From contig NZ_FOWE01000005.1 of NCBI RefSeq assembly GCF_900115395.1, positions 186,001 through 250,000 on the forward strand: a stretch of 64,000 bases of DNA, read 5' to 3'. This DNA is from Geodermatophilus obscurus. Its GTDB lineage: Bacteria; Actinomycetota; Actinomycetes; Mycobacteriales; Geodermatophilaceae. Shown piece by piece: positions 35,807 through 43,328 of this stretch (positions are counted from its first letter, which is position 1; every line of letters starts with the position of its first letter). Position numbers and translations under genes: made by a program. Below the pieces are notes generated by a model. It saw only the letters and a program-made list of their open reading frames with translations. It was not told the origin of the DNA and ran no database searches.

Positions 35807-36289
35807 TCAGCGCAGGTGCAGTCGCAGGGTCAGCGTCCCGGTGCCCTCGCCGCTCTCCAGGAAGGTCCCGTCACCTCGGACGGTCCGGAAGTCGCCTGAA
35901 CCACCGGTGATGGCCACGGTCTTCTCCGGCGGCGGCGCGTTCTCGAACGCATAGGCGATCGTGCCCTGCCCGTCCAGGGTGACCACTGCGGTGCAGTTCG
36001 ACAGCCCGGACGGGTCGACGACGACGCAGCTGCCGACCTCGTGGCCGACGTGGCGACCGTCCTGCTCGAGCACGTCGTTGAAGACGATCACGTCCGCGGC
36101 GGAGGGTCCCGGTGCGCCCAGGTCGGTGTAGGAGAAGGGACTCGTGACGACGTGGAAGGTGAGGGTGAGGTCGTCGTCTCGGTGGTCGCCGCCCGGGTCG
36201 GCGCTGGCCGTGGCTCCTTGCAGCACGGCCGCGGCCGCGAGCAGGGTGGCTCCATACGCTGCGGTGCGCACGGTGCGTCGTGTGGGCAT
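35807..36289 (-). CDS. secreted allene oxide cyclase-like beta-barrel protein
   Basis: A 160-residue exported protein. The first 30 residues are a signal peptide (RRTVRTAAYG, a hydrophobic run, then cleavage after ATASA). The mature part has alternating beta-strand pattern with conserved pieces GSCVVVDPSG, TVAITGGSGDFRTVRGDG and a C-terminal GTLTLRLHL. This GGTGDFxxxxG motif is the allene oxide cyclase/dirigent barrel family, common in actinobacterial secretomes. ATG 36289 follows GAGGGG. The enzyme class in bacteria is unknown. Confidence 0.75.
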   Translation of the reverse strand: MPTRRTVRTAAYGATLLAAAAVLQGATASADPGGDHRDDDLTLTFHVVTSPFSYTDLGAPGPSAADVIVFNDVLEQDGRHVGHEVGSCVVVDPSGLSNCTAVVTLDGQGTIAYAFENAPPPEKTVAITGGSGDFRTVRGDGTFLESGEGTGTLTLRLHLR

Positions 36290-36589
36290 CGGGTCCCCTC
36301 GGGCTCGGGCCGGCCGGTTCGACCGGATGTCGTCCGACTCTCGGCCGGCGGCTCCGGGAGGGGCAGTGCCGTCGGACCCTGTCGGTGTCCGGGCAGTCCG
36401 AGGGTGCGGAGTCCGCATCCGCTGCCGCCGGTCATGACGCACGACGAGGTGATCCGTGCCGGAGGCCCACCCGGCAGCCGAGTCTCCGGTGACCAGTCGG
36501 ACACGCGACGTCTCGACACCGCGGTGGCCGTTGAGCCGGGCAGGTGACCGGAGTAGACATCGCAGCCCCCGCCGTCGGGGAGGGCCGCC

Positions 36590-36815
36590 GTGAGGTCGAC
36601 GGCGCGACCGGTGCGCATCCTGGCTGTCGCCGGCGCTCTCGCGGCCCTGGCCGTCGGCTCTCAGGGGGGCGACGTTCAAGGTCCTTGCCGCGAGCGACAC
36701 GGGCACTGCGGCGGACCTCAGCAGGACGGAGTTCGCACCCACAGCGGGTAGCGGCCTGAACTCGGACGCCCGGAGTGCCCCGAGCACGGCATACGGCATC
36801 GCGCAGTTCCTGTAG
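36590..36815 (+). pseudogene. remnant of a secreted lytic transglycosylase-like gene
   Basis: In one frame GTG 36590 begins MRSTARPVRILAVAGALAAL, a clean signal-peptide start. After a one-base shift near 36665 the sequence continues as ATFKVLAASDTG and then GSGLNSDARSAPSTAYGIAQFL, and stops at 36813. The TAYGIAQFL segment is the hallmark of SLT-type transglycosylase domains, whose usual continuation is absent. The catalytic Glu region upstream is also lost. The gene is therefore a deleted and frameshifted fragment. The rest of 36290-37062 shows nothing else that I can support. Confidence 0.7.
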
Positions 36816-37062
36816 GGCGCTCACGGCGCACCGTCTCCACAGGCTGCACGCACCGCTGTGACGTGACGGCTGTCAACCGCTCGACGAGGCGAGCCGCCGG
36901 CACACCGAGTTCACGTCGCGACGTCACCCGTCGCGTCGCCCCTCGGCCGGCTGAGGCGAGGTGGTACGGCCGCCCATCGAGCGCGATCGGAGCGGAGAGG
37001 CTCGACCGACGCGTTCCTCGATCGTTCCCCGGCACGGGCCAGCGTGGTCCATCGTCCCCGGG

Positions 37063-37587
37063 TCAGGCCCCCGCGACCGGTGGCGCGGTGGGGTCGGCGG
37101 CCTCGGCCGTGACCTCCCGGAGCACGTAGTCCTCGATCGTCTCGAGGTCGTGGGTGGAGCGCTTCACGATCGTGAGCAGGTCGCTCATCTTGCTGACCTC
37201 CTCGATCTGCTCCTTGATGAACCACTGCATGAACTGGTCGGAGGCGAAGTCGTTCTCCCGCCGCGCGATCCCGATCAGCGCGCCGATCTGCTCGGTGACC
37301 CGCTTCTCCTGCTCCAGCGCCAGGGCAACCGGCGCGACGACGTCGGGGAACTCGTTGACCGGCGCCGCGACGGCAGGGATGCGCACCGGCGCGTCGGAGT
37401 CGAGCAGGTAGCGGACCATCATCATGGCGTGCTGCCGCTCTTCGAGCGCCTGGTCGAAGAAGAGCTGCGCCGTCCGGGGCATGGTCAGCTGGTCGAAGTA
37501 CACGGCGCAGGAGACGTACTGCTGGTGCGCGGCGAATTCGTTGCCGATCTGCGTGTTCAGCAGCTCGACGAAGGCGGGGGCGGCCAT
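37063..37587 (-). CDS. ferritin
   Basis: A 174-residue ferritin that would oxidise and store iron in a 24-mer cage. The diiron centre is built from the N-terminal helix NEFAAHQQY, the EERQHAMMMVRY motif, QEKRVTEQI and IKEQIEEVS, so all four bundle helices carry their metal ligands. The C-terminal tail is short and acidic. Start ATG 37587 follows GGGAG. It resembles mycobacterial BfrB, although that name is not proven here. Upstream a palindrome overlaps its probable promoter, and the divergent gene on the other side has an IdeR-like site. Confidence 0.95.
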   Translation of the reverse strand: MAAPAFVELLNTQIGNEFAAHQQYVSCAVYFDQLTMPRTAQLFFDQALEERQHAMMMVRYLLDSDAPVRIPAVAAPVNEFPDVVAPVALALEQEKRVTEQIGALIGIARRENDFASDQFMQWFIKEQIEEVSKMSDLLTIVKRSTHDLETIEDYVLREVTAEAADPTAPPVAGA

Positions 37588-37613
37588 CGGGACTCCCGGA
37601 CGTGTGCGGTGGC

Positions 37614-37638
37614 GGTCACCGGACGTTATCCGGTGACC
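37614..37638. promoter_or_regulatory. 25-bp palindrome over the ferritin promoter
   Basis: GGTCACCGGA and TCCGGTGACC are perfect reverse complements with a 5-base spacer. On the minus strand the spacer contains TAACGT, a good -10 hexamer for the ferritin gene (37628-37623), placing the transcript start near 37616. A repressor binding here would block polymerase. It could also fold as a hairpin. Confidence 0.5.
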
Positions 37639-37662
37639 CGCCGGTGCCCGTGGATCACCCGC

Positions 37663-37681
37663 AAAGGGAAGGCTAGCCTCA
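37663..37681. promoter_or_regulatory. IdeR/DtxR-like iron box
   Basis: The 19-mer centred on AGGCTAGCCT agrees with the IdeR consensus TTAGGTTAGSCTAACCTAA at 13 of 19 positions, including the whole central AGGCTA core. It lies about 80 bp upstream of the ferritin start, where IdeR activates bfrB in mycobacteria, and it covers the -10 hexamer TAGCCT of the divergent small gene. This is a moderate match only. Confidence 0.35.
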
Positions 37682-37685
37682 CCGG

Positions 37686-37871
37686 GTGGCCAAGTCGGCG
37701 GGCATGCCCAAGAAGAAGTGCTGCGAGGACAGGCCGCGCTGCAAGCGGTGTCCGCTCCGCGCCCTCGCCGAGGGGACGCTCCCGCCGGGCTACACGGTCA
37801 AGAAGCGCCGCCTGGTCAAGGTGGGCAAGGCCGACAAGGTGCTCGCCAAGAGCACCCGCAGGGCCGCCTGA
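37686..37871 (+). CDS. small Cys/Lys-rich conserved protein
   Basis: A 61-residue basic protein with four cysteines in KKCCEDRPRCKRCP, a pattern suggesting metal or iron-sulfur binding or a zinc knuckle. The C-terminus is Lys-rich (VKKRRLVKVGKADK). Similar short proteins occur across actinobacteria without a known function. GTG 37686 follows TAGCCT by 6 bases, so the message is probably leaderless. It is divergent from ferritin, with a possible IdeR box between, hinting at an iron link by context only. Confidence 0.75.
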   Translation: MAKSAGMPKKKCCEDRPRCKRCPLRALAEGTLPPGYTVKKRRLVKVGKADKVLAKSTRRAA

Positions 37872-38035
37872 CCCGTCCCACCTCGGGATCCGCGGACGGT
37901 CAGGACGTCTTGCCGCTCTTCTCGGCCCTGTCGACCTCCCCGTCGAGGGGCGCCGTCCGAAAGCCGGGCGACCGGGCGCTGCCCACCCCGGGGCCGGTCG
38001 GCACACCCCGGTCCGCGAGGTGATGCCCGGGCGGG
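37872..38035. other. intergenic, with one doubtful short minus-strand frame
   Basis: No recognised gene. A minus-strand frame from GTG 38004 to a stop at 37900 encodes 34 residues ending PLDGEVDRAEKSGKTS, whose composition looks coding rather than random. It may be the tail of a decayed gene, since the flanking DNA holds two frameshifted genes. Confidence 0.25.
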
Positions 38036-38442
38036 TCAGGCAGGAACGGCCGGACGGTAGGGCTCCTCCCGGACGGCGTGCGCGGCCACGAGCTCGAGGA
38101 CGAGGGCCGGGCCCAACCCGGTCAGTCCGGCGGGTGCGGCGACCAGCGGGGCCGCGATGACGCCGACGGTCACGATGGCCCCGGCGAGGGGCCGGCCAGG
38201 TGGAGCGGCACGCACACCACCGCCACGGTCCCGGCGAGGCCCGACGAGTACCAGACGCCCGCCCACAGCACGGTGGCATCGGGCAGCAGTGCGGCGACGA
38301 CGAACGGGTGCACGTGCAGCGCCGCGAAGCCGACGTGGTCCCGGCCGGCGGACAGGTCGTTGCCGGTCCGGCAAAGGGGACCCGTACGTTCCGGTCCGTG
38401 GGGGAGCGGGCGGCGGACCCCGGGTGACTGACCGGCCTGCAC
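38036..38442 (-). pseudogene. frameshifted small membrane protein
   Basis: From about 38370 the minus strand encodes AGRDHVGFAALHVHPFVVAA and then PDATVLWAGVWYSSGLAG and VVCVPLHLAGP, a membrane-like protein. At about 38190 the frame is lost, and a second frame continues it as LAGAIVTVGVIAAPLVAAP and TGLGPALVLELVAAHAV to a stop at 38036. The two halves join cleanly with a one-base change within GGCCGGCCCC. A GTG at 38442 opens the first frame but the N-terminal extension looks unlike protein. A sequencing error at the GC-rich junction cannot be excluded. Confidence 0.55.
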
Positions 38443-38590
38443 GTGGTCCTCACCGTCGTGACCCTCGTCGTGTGCACGCCCCTGGTCTCGACGGCGCCTG
38501 GGCCGCGGCGGCCGGCGTCTTCCTGCTCTTGGTCGTGCTCGAGGTCGCGGTCGTCGTCGTGGTCCGTCGGAGGAGGGACGACCGGCCTGA
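38427..38590 (+). pseudogene. frameshifted small membrane protein
   Basis: The plus strand encodes LTGLHVVLTVVTLVVCTPLV, then the frame breaks at about 38492 and another frame continues as DGAWAAAAGVFLLLVVLEVA and then VVVVVRRRRDD. Joined, this is a short two-helix membrane protein with a basic tail. There is no ATG or GTG in the first frame (only CTG), and the second frame runs on past 38620 into the dehydrogenase end. The gene is probably inactive, or the sequence has an error. Confidence 0.45.
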
Positions 38591-38619
38591 CGCCGGCGCT
38601 GCAGGCCCCGGCCGTCCCC

Positions 38620-39642
38620 TCAGAGCCGCAGGAGCGTCTTGATCGCGCGGCGCTCGTCCATGGCCGCGTAGCCCTCGGCGGCCTGGTCGAGGGGGAGCTC
38701 CAGGTCGAAGACGCGGCCCGGGTCGATCTCCCGGTTGGTGATCAGCTCGATCAGCTCGGGGAGGAAGCGGCGCACCGGAGCCGGCCCGCCGTGCAGGTGG
38801 ACGCCGGAGAAGAACAGCTCCTCGCCGGGCAGCGACACGTCGTGGCTGACGCCGACGTACCCCACGTGCCCGCCGGCCCGGGTGGCGCGGATGGCCTGCA
38901 TCATCGACTCCTGCGTGCCCACGGCCTCGATGACCGAGTGCGCGCCCAGCCCGTCGGTCATGTCCCTGATGCGGGCCACGCCCTCGTCGCCGCGCTCGGT
39001 CACGACGTCGGTGGCGCCGAACTCCCGGGCCAGCCGCTGCCGGGGCTCGTGGCGGCTCATGGCGATCACCCGCTCGGCGCCGAGCCGCCGGGCGGCCAGC
39101 ACGCCGAGCAGGCCGACGGCGCCGTCACCGACGACCGCGACGGTCTTGCCGGGGCCCACCTCGGCGGCGACGGCGCCGAACCAGCCGGTGCCGAGCACGT
39201 CCGAGGCGGCCAGCAGGCTCGGCACCAGGTCGTCGTCGGGCATGCCCGGCGTGGTGACGAGCGTGCCGTCGGCCAGGGGGACGCGGGTGTACTCGGCCTG
39301 CGCGCCGGTGGCGGCGCCGGGCTGCCGGTCCACGCAGTGCGTCTGGTAGCCGACGCGGCAGATGTCGCAGGTGTTGTCGGAGGCGGAGAACGAGCCGACG
39401 ACGAAGTCGCCGGGCCGCACGGTGGTGACCTCGCTGCCCACCTCCTCGACGACGCCGGCGTACTCGTGCCCCATCGGGCTGGGACCGTCCACGGCCTCGA
39501 CGCCGCGGTAGGGCCACAGGTCCGATCCGCAGACACAGGTGGCGGCCAGCCGGACGACGGCGTCGGTGGGCGCCTCGACCGTCGGCCGGGGGCGGTCCTC
39601 GACCCGGACGTCACGGGGGGCGTGGAGAACGGCTACGCGCAC
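38620..39642 (-). CDS. zinc-dependent alcohol dehydrogenase family protein
   Basis: A 340-residue medium-chain dehydrogenase. The catalytic zinc ligands are visible as CVCGSDLWPY and GHEYAGVVEEVG. Part of the structural-zinc lobe remains (CDICRVGYQTHC) with three Cys rather than four. The Rossmann fold has VGDGAVGLLGVLAA and a following R/K-rich strand AMSRHEPR that suggests NADP preference. It starts at GTG 39642 with GAGAGG upstream. Substrate unknown. It lies alone, between two decayed genes and the lysG/lysE pair. Confidence 0.9.
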   Translation of the reverse strand: MRVAVLHAPRDVRVEDRPRPTVEAPTDAVVRLAATCVCGSDLWPYRGVEAVDGPSPMGHEYAGVVEEVGSEVTTVRPGDFVVGSFSASDNTCDICRVGYQTHCVDRQPGAATGAQAEYTRVPLADGTLVTTPGMPDDDLVPSLLAASDVLGTGWFGAVAAEVGPGKTVAVVGDGAVGLLGVLAARRLGAERVIAMSRHEPRQRLAREFGATDVVTERGDEGVARIRDMTDGLGAHSVIEAVGTQESMMQAIRATRAGGHVGYVGVSHDVSLPGEELFFSGVHLHGGPAPVRRFLPELIELITNREIDPGRVFDLELPLDQAAEGYAAMDERRAIKTLLRL

Positions 39643-39753
39643 GGGGGACCTCTCGGAGGATCGGCGGGCGGTCGCCTCCAGCCAACCGCTGTGACAGGCG
39701 GTCCGCGAGGTGGGTCGTGCGGCGCCCGGGCCACCGGCTGCGGGGATCCGCCG

Positions 39754-40638
39754 TCAGGCCCGGTCCAGCTCGCGGGCGGCCGCGGCCAGCACCGCCTCGC
39801 GCACCCGGTCGAGGGTGGCCGAGCGCAGCCGCCACTGCTGCCAGTACAGGGGGACGTCGACCGCGCCGTCCGGGTCGAGCTCCACCAGTTCCACGCCCAC
39901 GTCGCGTGCCTGCAGGTCGGGCACCATGCCCCAGCCGAACCCGAGGGCGACGGCGCTGACGTAGTCGGCCGACGCGGGCACGAGGTGCTGCGGCGGGACG
40001 ACGCCGGTCCCCGCCCGGGCGTGCAGCCAGCGGTGCTGCAGGTCGTCCTTGCGATCGAAGACGACCACGGGGGCGCGGGCGAGCGCCTCGGGCGTGGGGC
40101 CGTCGGGGAACCAGCGCCGCGCGACGTCGGGCGTCGCCTTCGGCCGGTAGCGCATGCCGCCGAGCCGGGTGGAGGTGCAGCCGGGCACCGGGTCGGCGTC
40201 GGAGGTCACCGCCGCCATCACCGTGCCGGTACGCAGCAGGGCACTGGTGTGCTCCTGGTCCTCGCGGTGCAGGTCCACGCAGACCTCTCCGGCCAGGGGC
40301 GCCAACGCGGGGAGCACCCAGGTGGCCATCGAGTCGGCGTTGACCGCGATGGGCAGCGTGGGCACCGCGCCGGGCGCCGTGTCGTCGCCGAGCTCGCGGG
40401 CGACGTCGGCGGTGAGCAGGTCGACCTGCCGCGCCAGCCGCAGCACCGCCTGCCCCGACCCGGTCACCTGCACCGGCTTGGTCCGCACCAGCAGGATCCG
40501 GCCGGCCGCGATCTCCAGTGCCCGCAGCCGCTGGCTGATCGCCGAGGGGGTGACGTGCAACGCCCGGGCGGCGGCCTCCAGGGTGCCGCCGCGGACGGTC
40601 GCGTCGAGCGCGCGCAGCTGCGCCAGGTCGAGCTCCAC
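39754..40638 (-). CDS. lysG: LysR-family regulator of LysE (LysG/ArgP type)
   Basis: A 294-residue LysR regulator. The N-terminal helix-turn-helix reads DATVRGGTLEAAARALHVTP and SAISQRLRALE, and the remainder is the effector-binding domain. It is of the LysG/ArgP type, which activates the divergent lysine/arginine exporter gene when basic amino acids rise. The divergent arrangement with lysE across 72 bp is the classic one. GTG 40638 is preceded at 8 bases by TAGCAT, indicating a leaderless mRNA. Confidence 0.93.
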   Translation of the reverse strand: MELDLAQLRALDATVRGGTLEAAARALHVTPSAISQRLRALEIAAGRILLVRTKPVQVTGSGQAVLRLARQVDLLTADVARELGDDTAPGAVPTLPIAVNADSMATWVLPALAPLAGEVCVDLHREDQEHTSALLRTGTVMAAVTSDADPVPGCTSTRLGGMRYRPKATPDVARRWFPDGPTPEALARAPVVVFDRKDDLQHRWLHARAGTGVVPPQHLVPASADYVSAVALGFGWGMVPDLQARDVGVELVELDPDGAVDVPLYWQQWRLRSATLDRVREAVLAAAARELDRA

Positions 40639-40710
40639 GGACAGCGATGCTAATGACGCACAAGAAACATGAGCTGGACCGGTGGTCCGTCGCTTCCTAG
40701 CGTCGATGGC

Positions 40711-41340
40711 GTGGTGGACACCCCCGGCCTGCTCGCCGTCGCCTCCGGGCTCGCCCTGGGCCTCGGGCTCATCGTGGCCATCGGCGCCCAGAACGCCTTC
40801 GTCCTGCGGCAGGGACTGCGTCTCGAGCACGTGGCCGCCGTCGTGGCGGTGTGCGCCCTCTCCGACCTCGCGCTGATCCTGGCCGGCGTCCTCGGCGCCG
40901 GCGCCGCCCTGGAGCGGCAGCCGTGGCTCGTCCCGGTGGTCTGCTTCGCCGGGGCGGCCTTCCTGCTCGGCTACGGCCTGCTCGCCGCCCGGCGGGCACT
41001 GCGCCCGGGCGCGCTGCTGTCCGACGCCGCGGGTGCGCGCGCCGGCCTGGCGGCCACCGTCGGCACCTGCCTGGCGCTGACCTGGCTCAACCCGCACGTG
41101 TACCTCGACACGGTGGTGCTGCTCGGCTCCATGGCCTCCACCTACGGCGAGCACCGCTGGCAGTTCGCCGCCGGCGCCGGCCTGGGCAGCCTGCTGTGGT
41201 TCACCGGCCTCGGCTACGGCGCCCGCCTGCTGCGCCCGGTGTTCGCGCGGCCGGCGGCCTGGCGCATCCTCGACGGCGTCATCGCCGCCGTCATGACGGC
41301 CCTCGCCGTCTCGCTGGTGCTCCGCGGCCTGGCCGCCTGA
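40711..41340 (+). CDS. lysE: LysE-type L-lysine/L-arginine exporter
   Basis: A 209-residue exporter of the LysE family with about six membrane helices. It begins with GLALGLGLIVAIGAQNAFVL, containing the family motif GAQNAFVLRQ, and the loop with LTWLNPHVYLDTVVLLG is also conserved. It expels L-lysine and L-arginine, with expression controlled by the divergent LysG. GTG 40711 was chosen because TAGCGT ends 7 bases before it. The 45-bp gap between the two promoters is relatively AT-rich (TAATGACGCACAAGAAACAT) and probably holds the LysG operator. Confidence 0.94.
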   Translation: MVDTPGLLAVASGLALGLGLIVAIGAQNAFVLRQGLRLEHVAAVVAVCALSDLALILAGVLGAGAALERQPWLVPVVCFAGAAFLLGYGLLAARRALRPGALLSDAAGARAGLAATVGTCLALTWLNPHVYLDTVVLLGSMASTYGEHRWQFAAGAGLGSLLWFTGLGYGARLLRPVFARPAAWRILDGVIAAVMTALAVSLVLRGLAA

Positions 41341-41420
41341 GCCGATACCGCGTTGCGCGGTCCTCGCGCGGGGCCCTAGCGTCGCCGTCCTCCCGAGCCC
41401 GGATCGGAGGTGCCGCGCGG

Positions 41421-42125
41421 ATGCCCTGCGACCTCGTCGCGCTCGGCTGGGACGCGACCGAGCCGCAGCGACTCGCGCGCTTCTGGGCCGGCCTCCTCGG
41501 CTGGGCGACGGCCGACGACGGCACCACGCTCCTGCCCGACGACGACACCGGCTTCGCCTTCCGGTTCCTCCCGACCGAGGAGCCGAGGACCGGGCTGAAC
41601 CGGGCCCATCTCGACCTCACGAGCACCTCGCTGGAGGACCAGCGGCGGACGGTCGCACGGGCGCTCGACCTCGGTGCCCGGCACCTCGACGTCGGTCAGC
41701 TCACAGAGGAGGAGCACGTGGTGCTCGCCGACCCCGAGGGCAACGAGTTCTGCGTCATCGAACCCGGCAACGCCTTCCTCGCCGACTGCGGCCGCGTCGG
41801 GGCGCTCGCGTGCGACGGGTCGCAGGCGGTCGGCTACTTCTGGAGCGGGGCGCTGGGCTGGCCGCTGGTGTGGGACCAGGACCAGGAGACGGCGATCCGC
41901 TCACCGCACGGCGGCCCCAAGATCACCTGGGGAGGCCCTCCCGTCGAGCCGAAGAGGGGACGGAACCGCCTCCGCCTCGACGTCGCCCCGCAGGCCGGCG
42001 CGGACCAGCGGGCGGAGGTCGAGCGCCTCGTCTCCCTCGGGGCGACCCGGCTCGAGGGCGCGGGCGGCCCGGTGGAGATGACCGACCCCGACGGCAACGA
42101 GTTCCGGCTGCTGCCGCGCGCCTGA
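41421..42125 (+). CDS. VOC superfamily protein, two glyoxalase-like domains
   Basis: A 234-residue protein with two tandem beta-alpha-beta-beta-beta modules. The first ends VVLADPEGNEFCVIEPG and the second ends EMTDPDGNEFRLLPR, the usual endpoint motif of each VOC half. The protein thus looks like a duplicated bleomycin-resistance/glyoxalase fold. The metal ligands of true glyoxalases are not clearly conserved. ATG 41421 follows GGAGG at about 10 bases. TAGCGT at 41375 is a plausible -10, giving a short leader. Function unknown. Confidence 0.85.
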   Translation: MPCDLVALGWDATEPQRLARFWAGLLGWATADDGTTLLPDDDTGFAFRFLPTEEPRTGLNRAHLDLTSTSLEDQRRTVARALDLGARHLDVGQLTEEEHVVLADPEGNEFCVIEPGNAFLADCGRVGALACDGSQAVGYFWSGALGWPLVWDQDQETAIRSPHGGPKITWGGPPVEPKRGRNRLRLDVAPQAGADQRAEVERLVSLGATRLEGAGGPVEMTDPDGNEFRLLPRA

Positions 42126-42181
42126 CCGCACCTCCGGCCGCCGGCCGCGCACGGGTGACGCCGTCCGACCCCGCGGCCCGG

Positions 42182-42421
42182 TCAGTCGCCGGGGGGCAGC
42201 TGCCCGTCGGAGGCGGCGTCCTGCTCGCGGCGGAAGCGCAGCGACTCCACCAGCACGTAGCCGAACAGCACGCTCCAGGCGAAGGAGAGGAACGCCGCGC
42301 CCCAGTCGCCGTCGAGGAGCTGCAGCACGATCTGCACCAGGTTGTAGGCGAGGGCCACGCCGGCGAGGCCCTGCACGCCGCGGTTGCCGAACCACGGCGG
42401 GCGGAAGGATGCGGCGGCCAC
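42182..42421 (-). CDS. small two-helix membrane protein
   Basis: A 79-residue hydrophobic protein with two membrane helices (GLAGVALAYNLVQIVLQLL and AAFLSFAWSVLFGYVLVESL) and a polar C-terminus. No family recognised. GTG 42421 is preceded by TAGCGT at a gap of 6 bases, so a leaderless message is likely. It is divergent from the patatin gene, which lies 60 bp away. Confidence 0.7.
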   Translation of the reverse strand: MAAASFRPPWFGNRGVQGLAGVALAYNLVQIVLQLLDGDWGAAFLSFAWSVLFGYVLVESLRFRREQDAASDGQLPPGD

Positions 42422-42481
42422 GACGCCACGCTAACCGGGCCCGGCCTGCCACCGCCGGGCGCCGCGCGGCACGATGCGGCC

Positions 42482-43327
42482 ATGGGATCGCCCCGGGCAG
42501 GCGGCACGGCCTTCGTCCTCGGTGGCGGGGGAGTGCTCGGCGCGGCGGAGGTCGGCATGCTGCAGGCCCTCCTCGAGCGCGGCATCCGGCCGGACCTCGT
42601 CGTCGGCACCTCGGTCGGCGCGATCAACGGCGCGCTCGTCGCCGCCGACCCGACGCCGTCCGCCGTCGACCGGCTGCGACGGGTGTGGGAGGAGCTCGCC
42701 TCCCAGCGGGTCTTCGCCGGGTCGGTGTTCGCCCGCGTCGGCACCCTGGTGCGCACCCGCACCCACCTGCACCCCCGCGAGCCCCTGCGCGACCTGCTCG
42801 ACACCCATCTACCGGTGCGGGACTTCGCCGGCCTCCAGGTCCCGTTCCAGTGCGTCGCGGCCAGCATCGAGCGGGCCGCCGAGCACTGGTTCACCGAGGG
42901 CCCGCTGGTCGAGGCGGTGCTCGCCTCCTGCGCCGTCCCCGGGCTGCTGCCGCCGGTCGAGATCGACGGCGAGCACTACCTCGACGGCGGGCTGGTGCAC
43001 AGCATCCCGGTCGGCCGGGCGGTGGCCCTCGGCGCCGGCACCGTCTACGTGCTGCACGTCGGGCGGATCGACCGGCCGCTGCGCCCACCGGCCCGGCCCT
43101 GGGAGGTCGCCACGGTCGCCTTCGAGATCGCCCGCCGGCACCGCTTCGCCGCCGACCTGGCCGCCACACCGCCCGGGGTCACCGTGCACGTGCTGCCCGC
43201 CGGGGACGCCGCCCCGCCCGGGACGGCGAACCTGCGCTACCGCGACTTCGGGAGCGTGCCCGCGCGGATCGAGCAGGCCGCCGCCGCCACCCGCGACCAC
43301 CTCGACCGGATCGCCGGAGGTGCCTGA
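42482..43327 (+). CDS. patatin-like phospholipase
   Basis: A 281-residue patatin. The glycine-rich loop LGGGGVLGAAEVGML opens the protein, the nucleophile elbow GTSVGAING has the catalytic Ser, and the catalytic Asp is in DGGLVHSIPV, giving a Ser-Asp dyad. Members hydrolyse acyl esters of phospholipids or other lipids. ATG 42482 starts the glycine-rich loop; a CACGAT hexamer ends 6 bases upstream. It ends one base before an acyltransferase gene, and the two may form a lipid-remodelling pair (deacylation and reacylation). Confidence 0.92.
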   Translation: MGSPRAGGTAFVLGGGGVLGAAEVGMLQALLERGIRPDLVVGTSVGAINGALVAADPTPSAVDRLRRVWEELASQRVFAGSVFARVGTLVRTRTHLHPREPLRDLLDTHLPVRDFAGLQVPFQCVAASIERAAEHWFTEGPLVEAVLASCAVPGLLPPVEIDGEHYLDGGLVHSIPVGRAVALGAGTVYVLHVGRIDRPLRPPARPWEVATVAFEIARRHRFAADLAATPPGVTVHVLPAGDAAPPGTANLRYRDFGSVPARIEQAAAATRDHLDRIAGGA

Positions 43328-43328
43328 C

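Noticed and set aside
37900..38004. A 34-residue minus-strand frame.
   Set aside because: The composition looks coding but no family, ribosome site or conserved motif can be named; it is mentioned only in the intergenic note.
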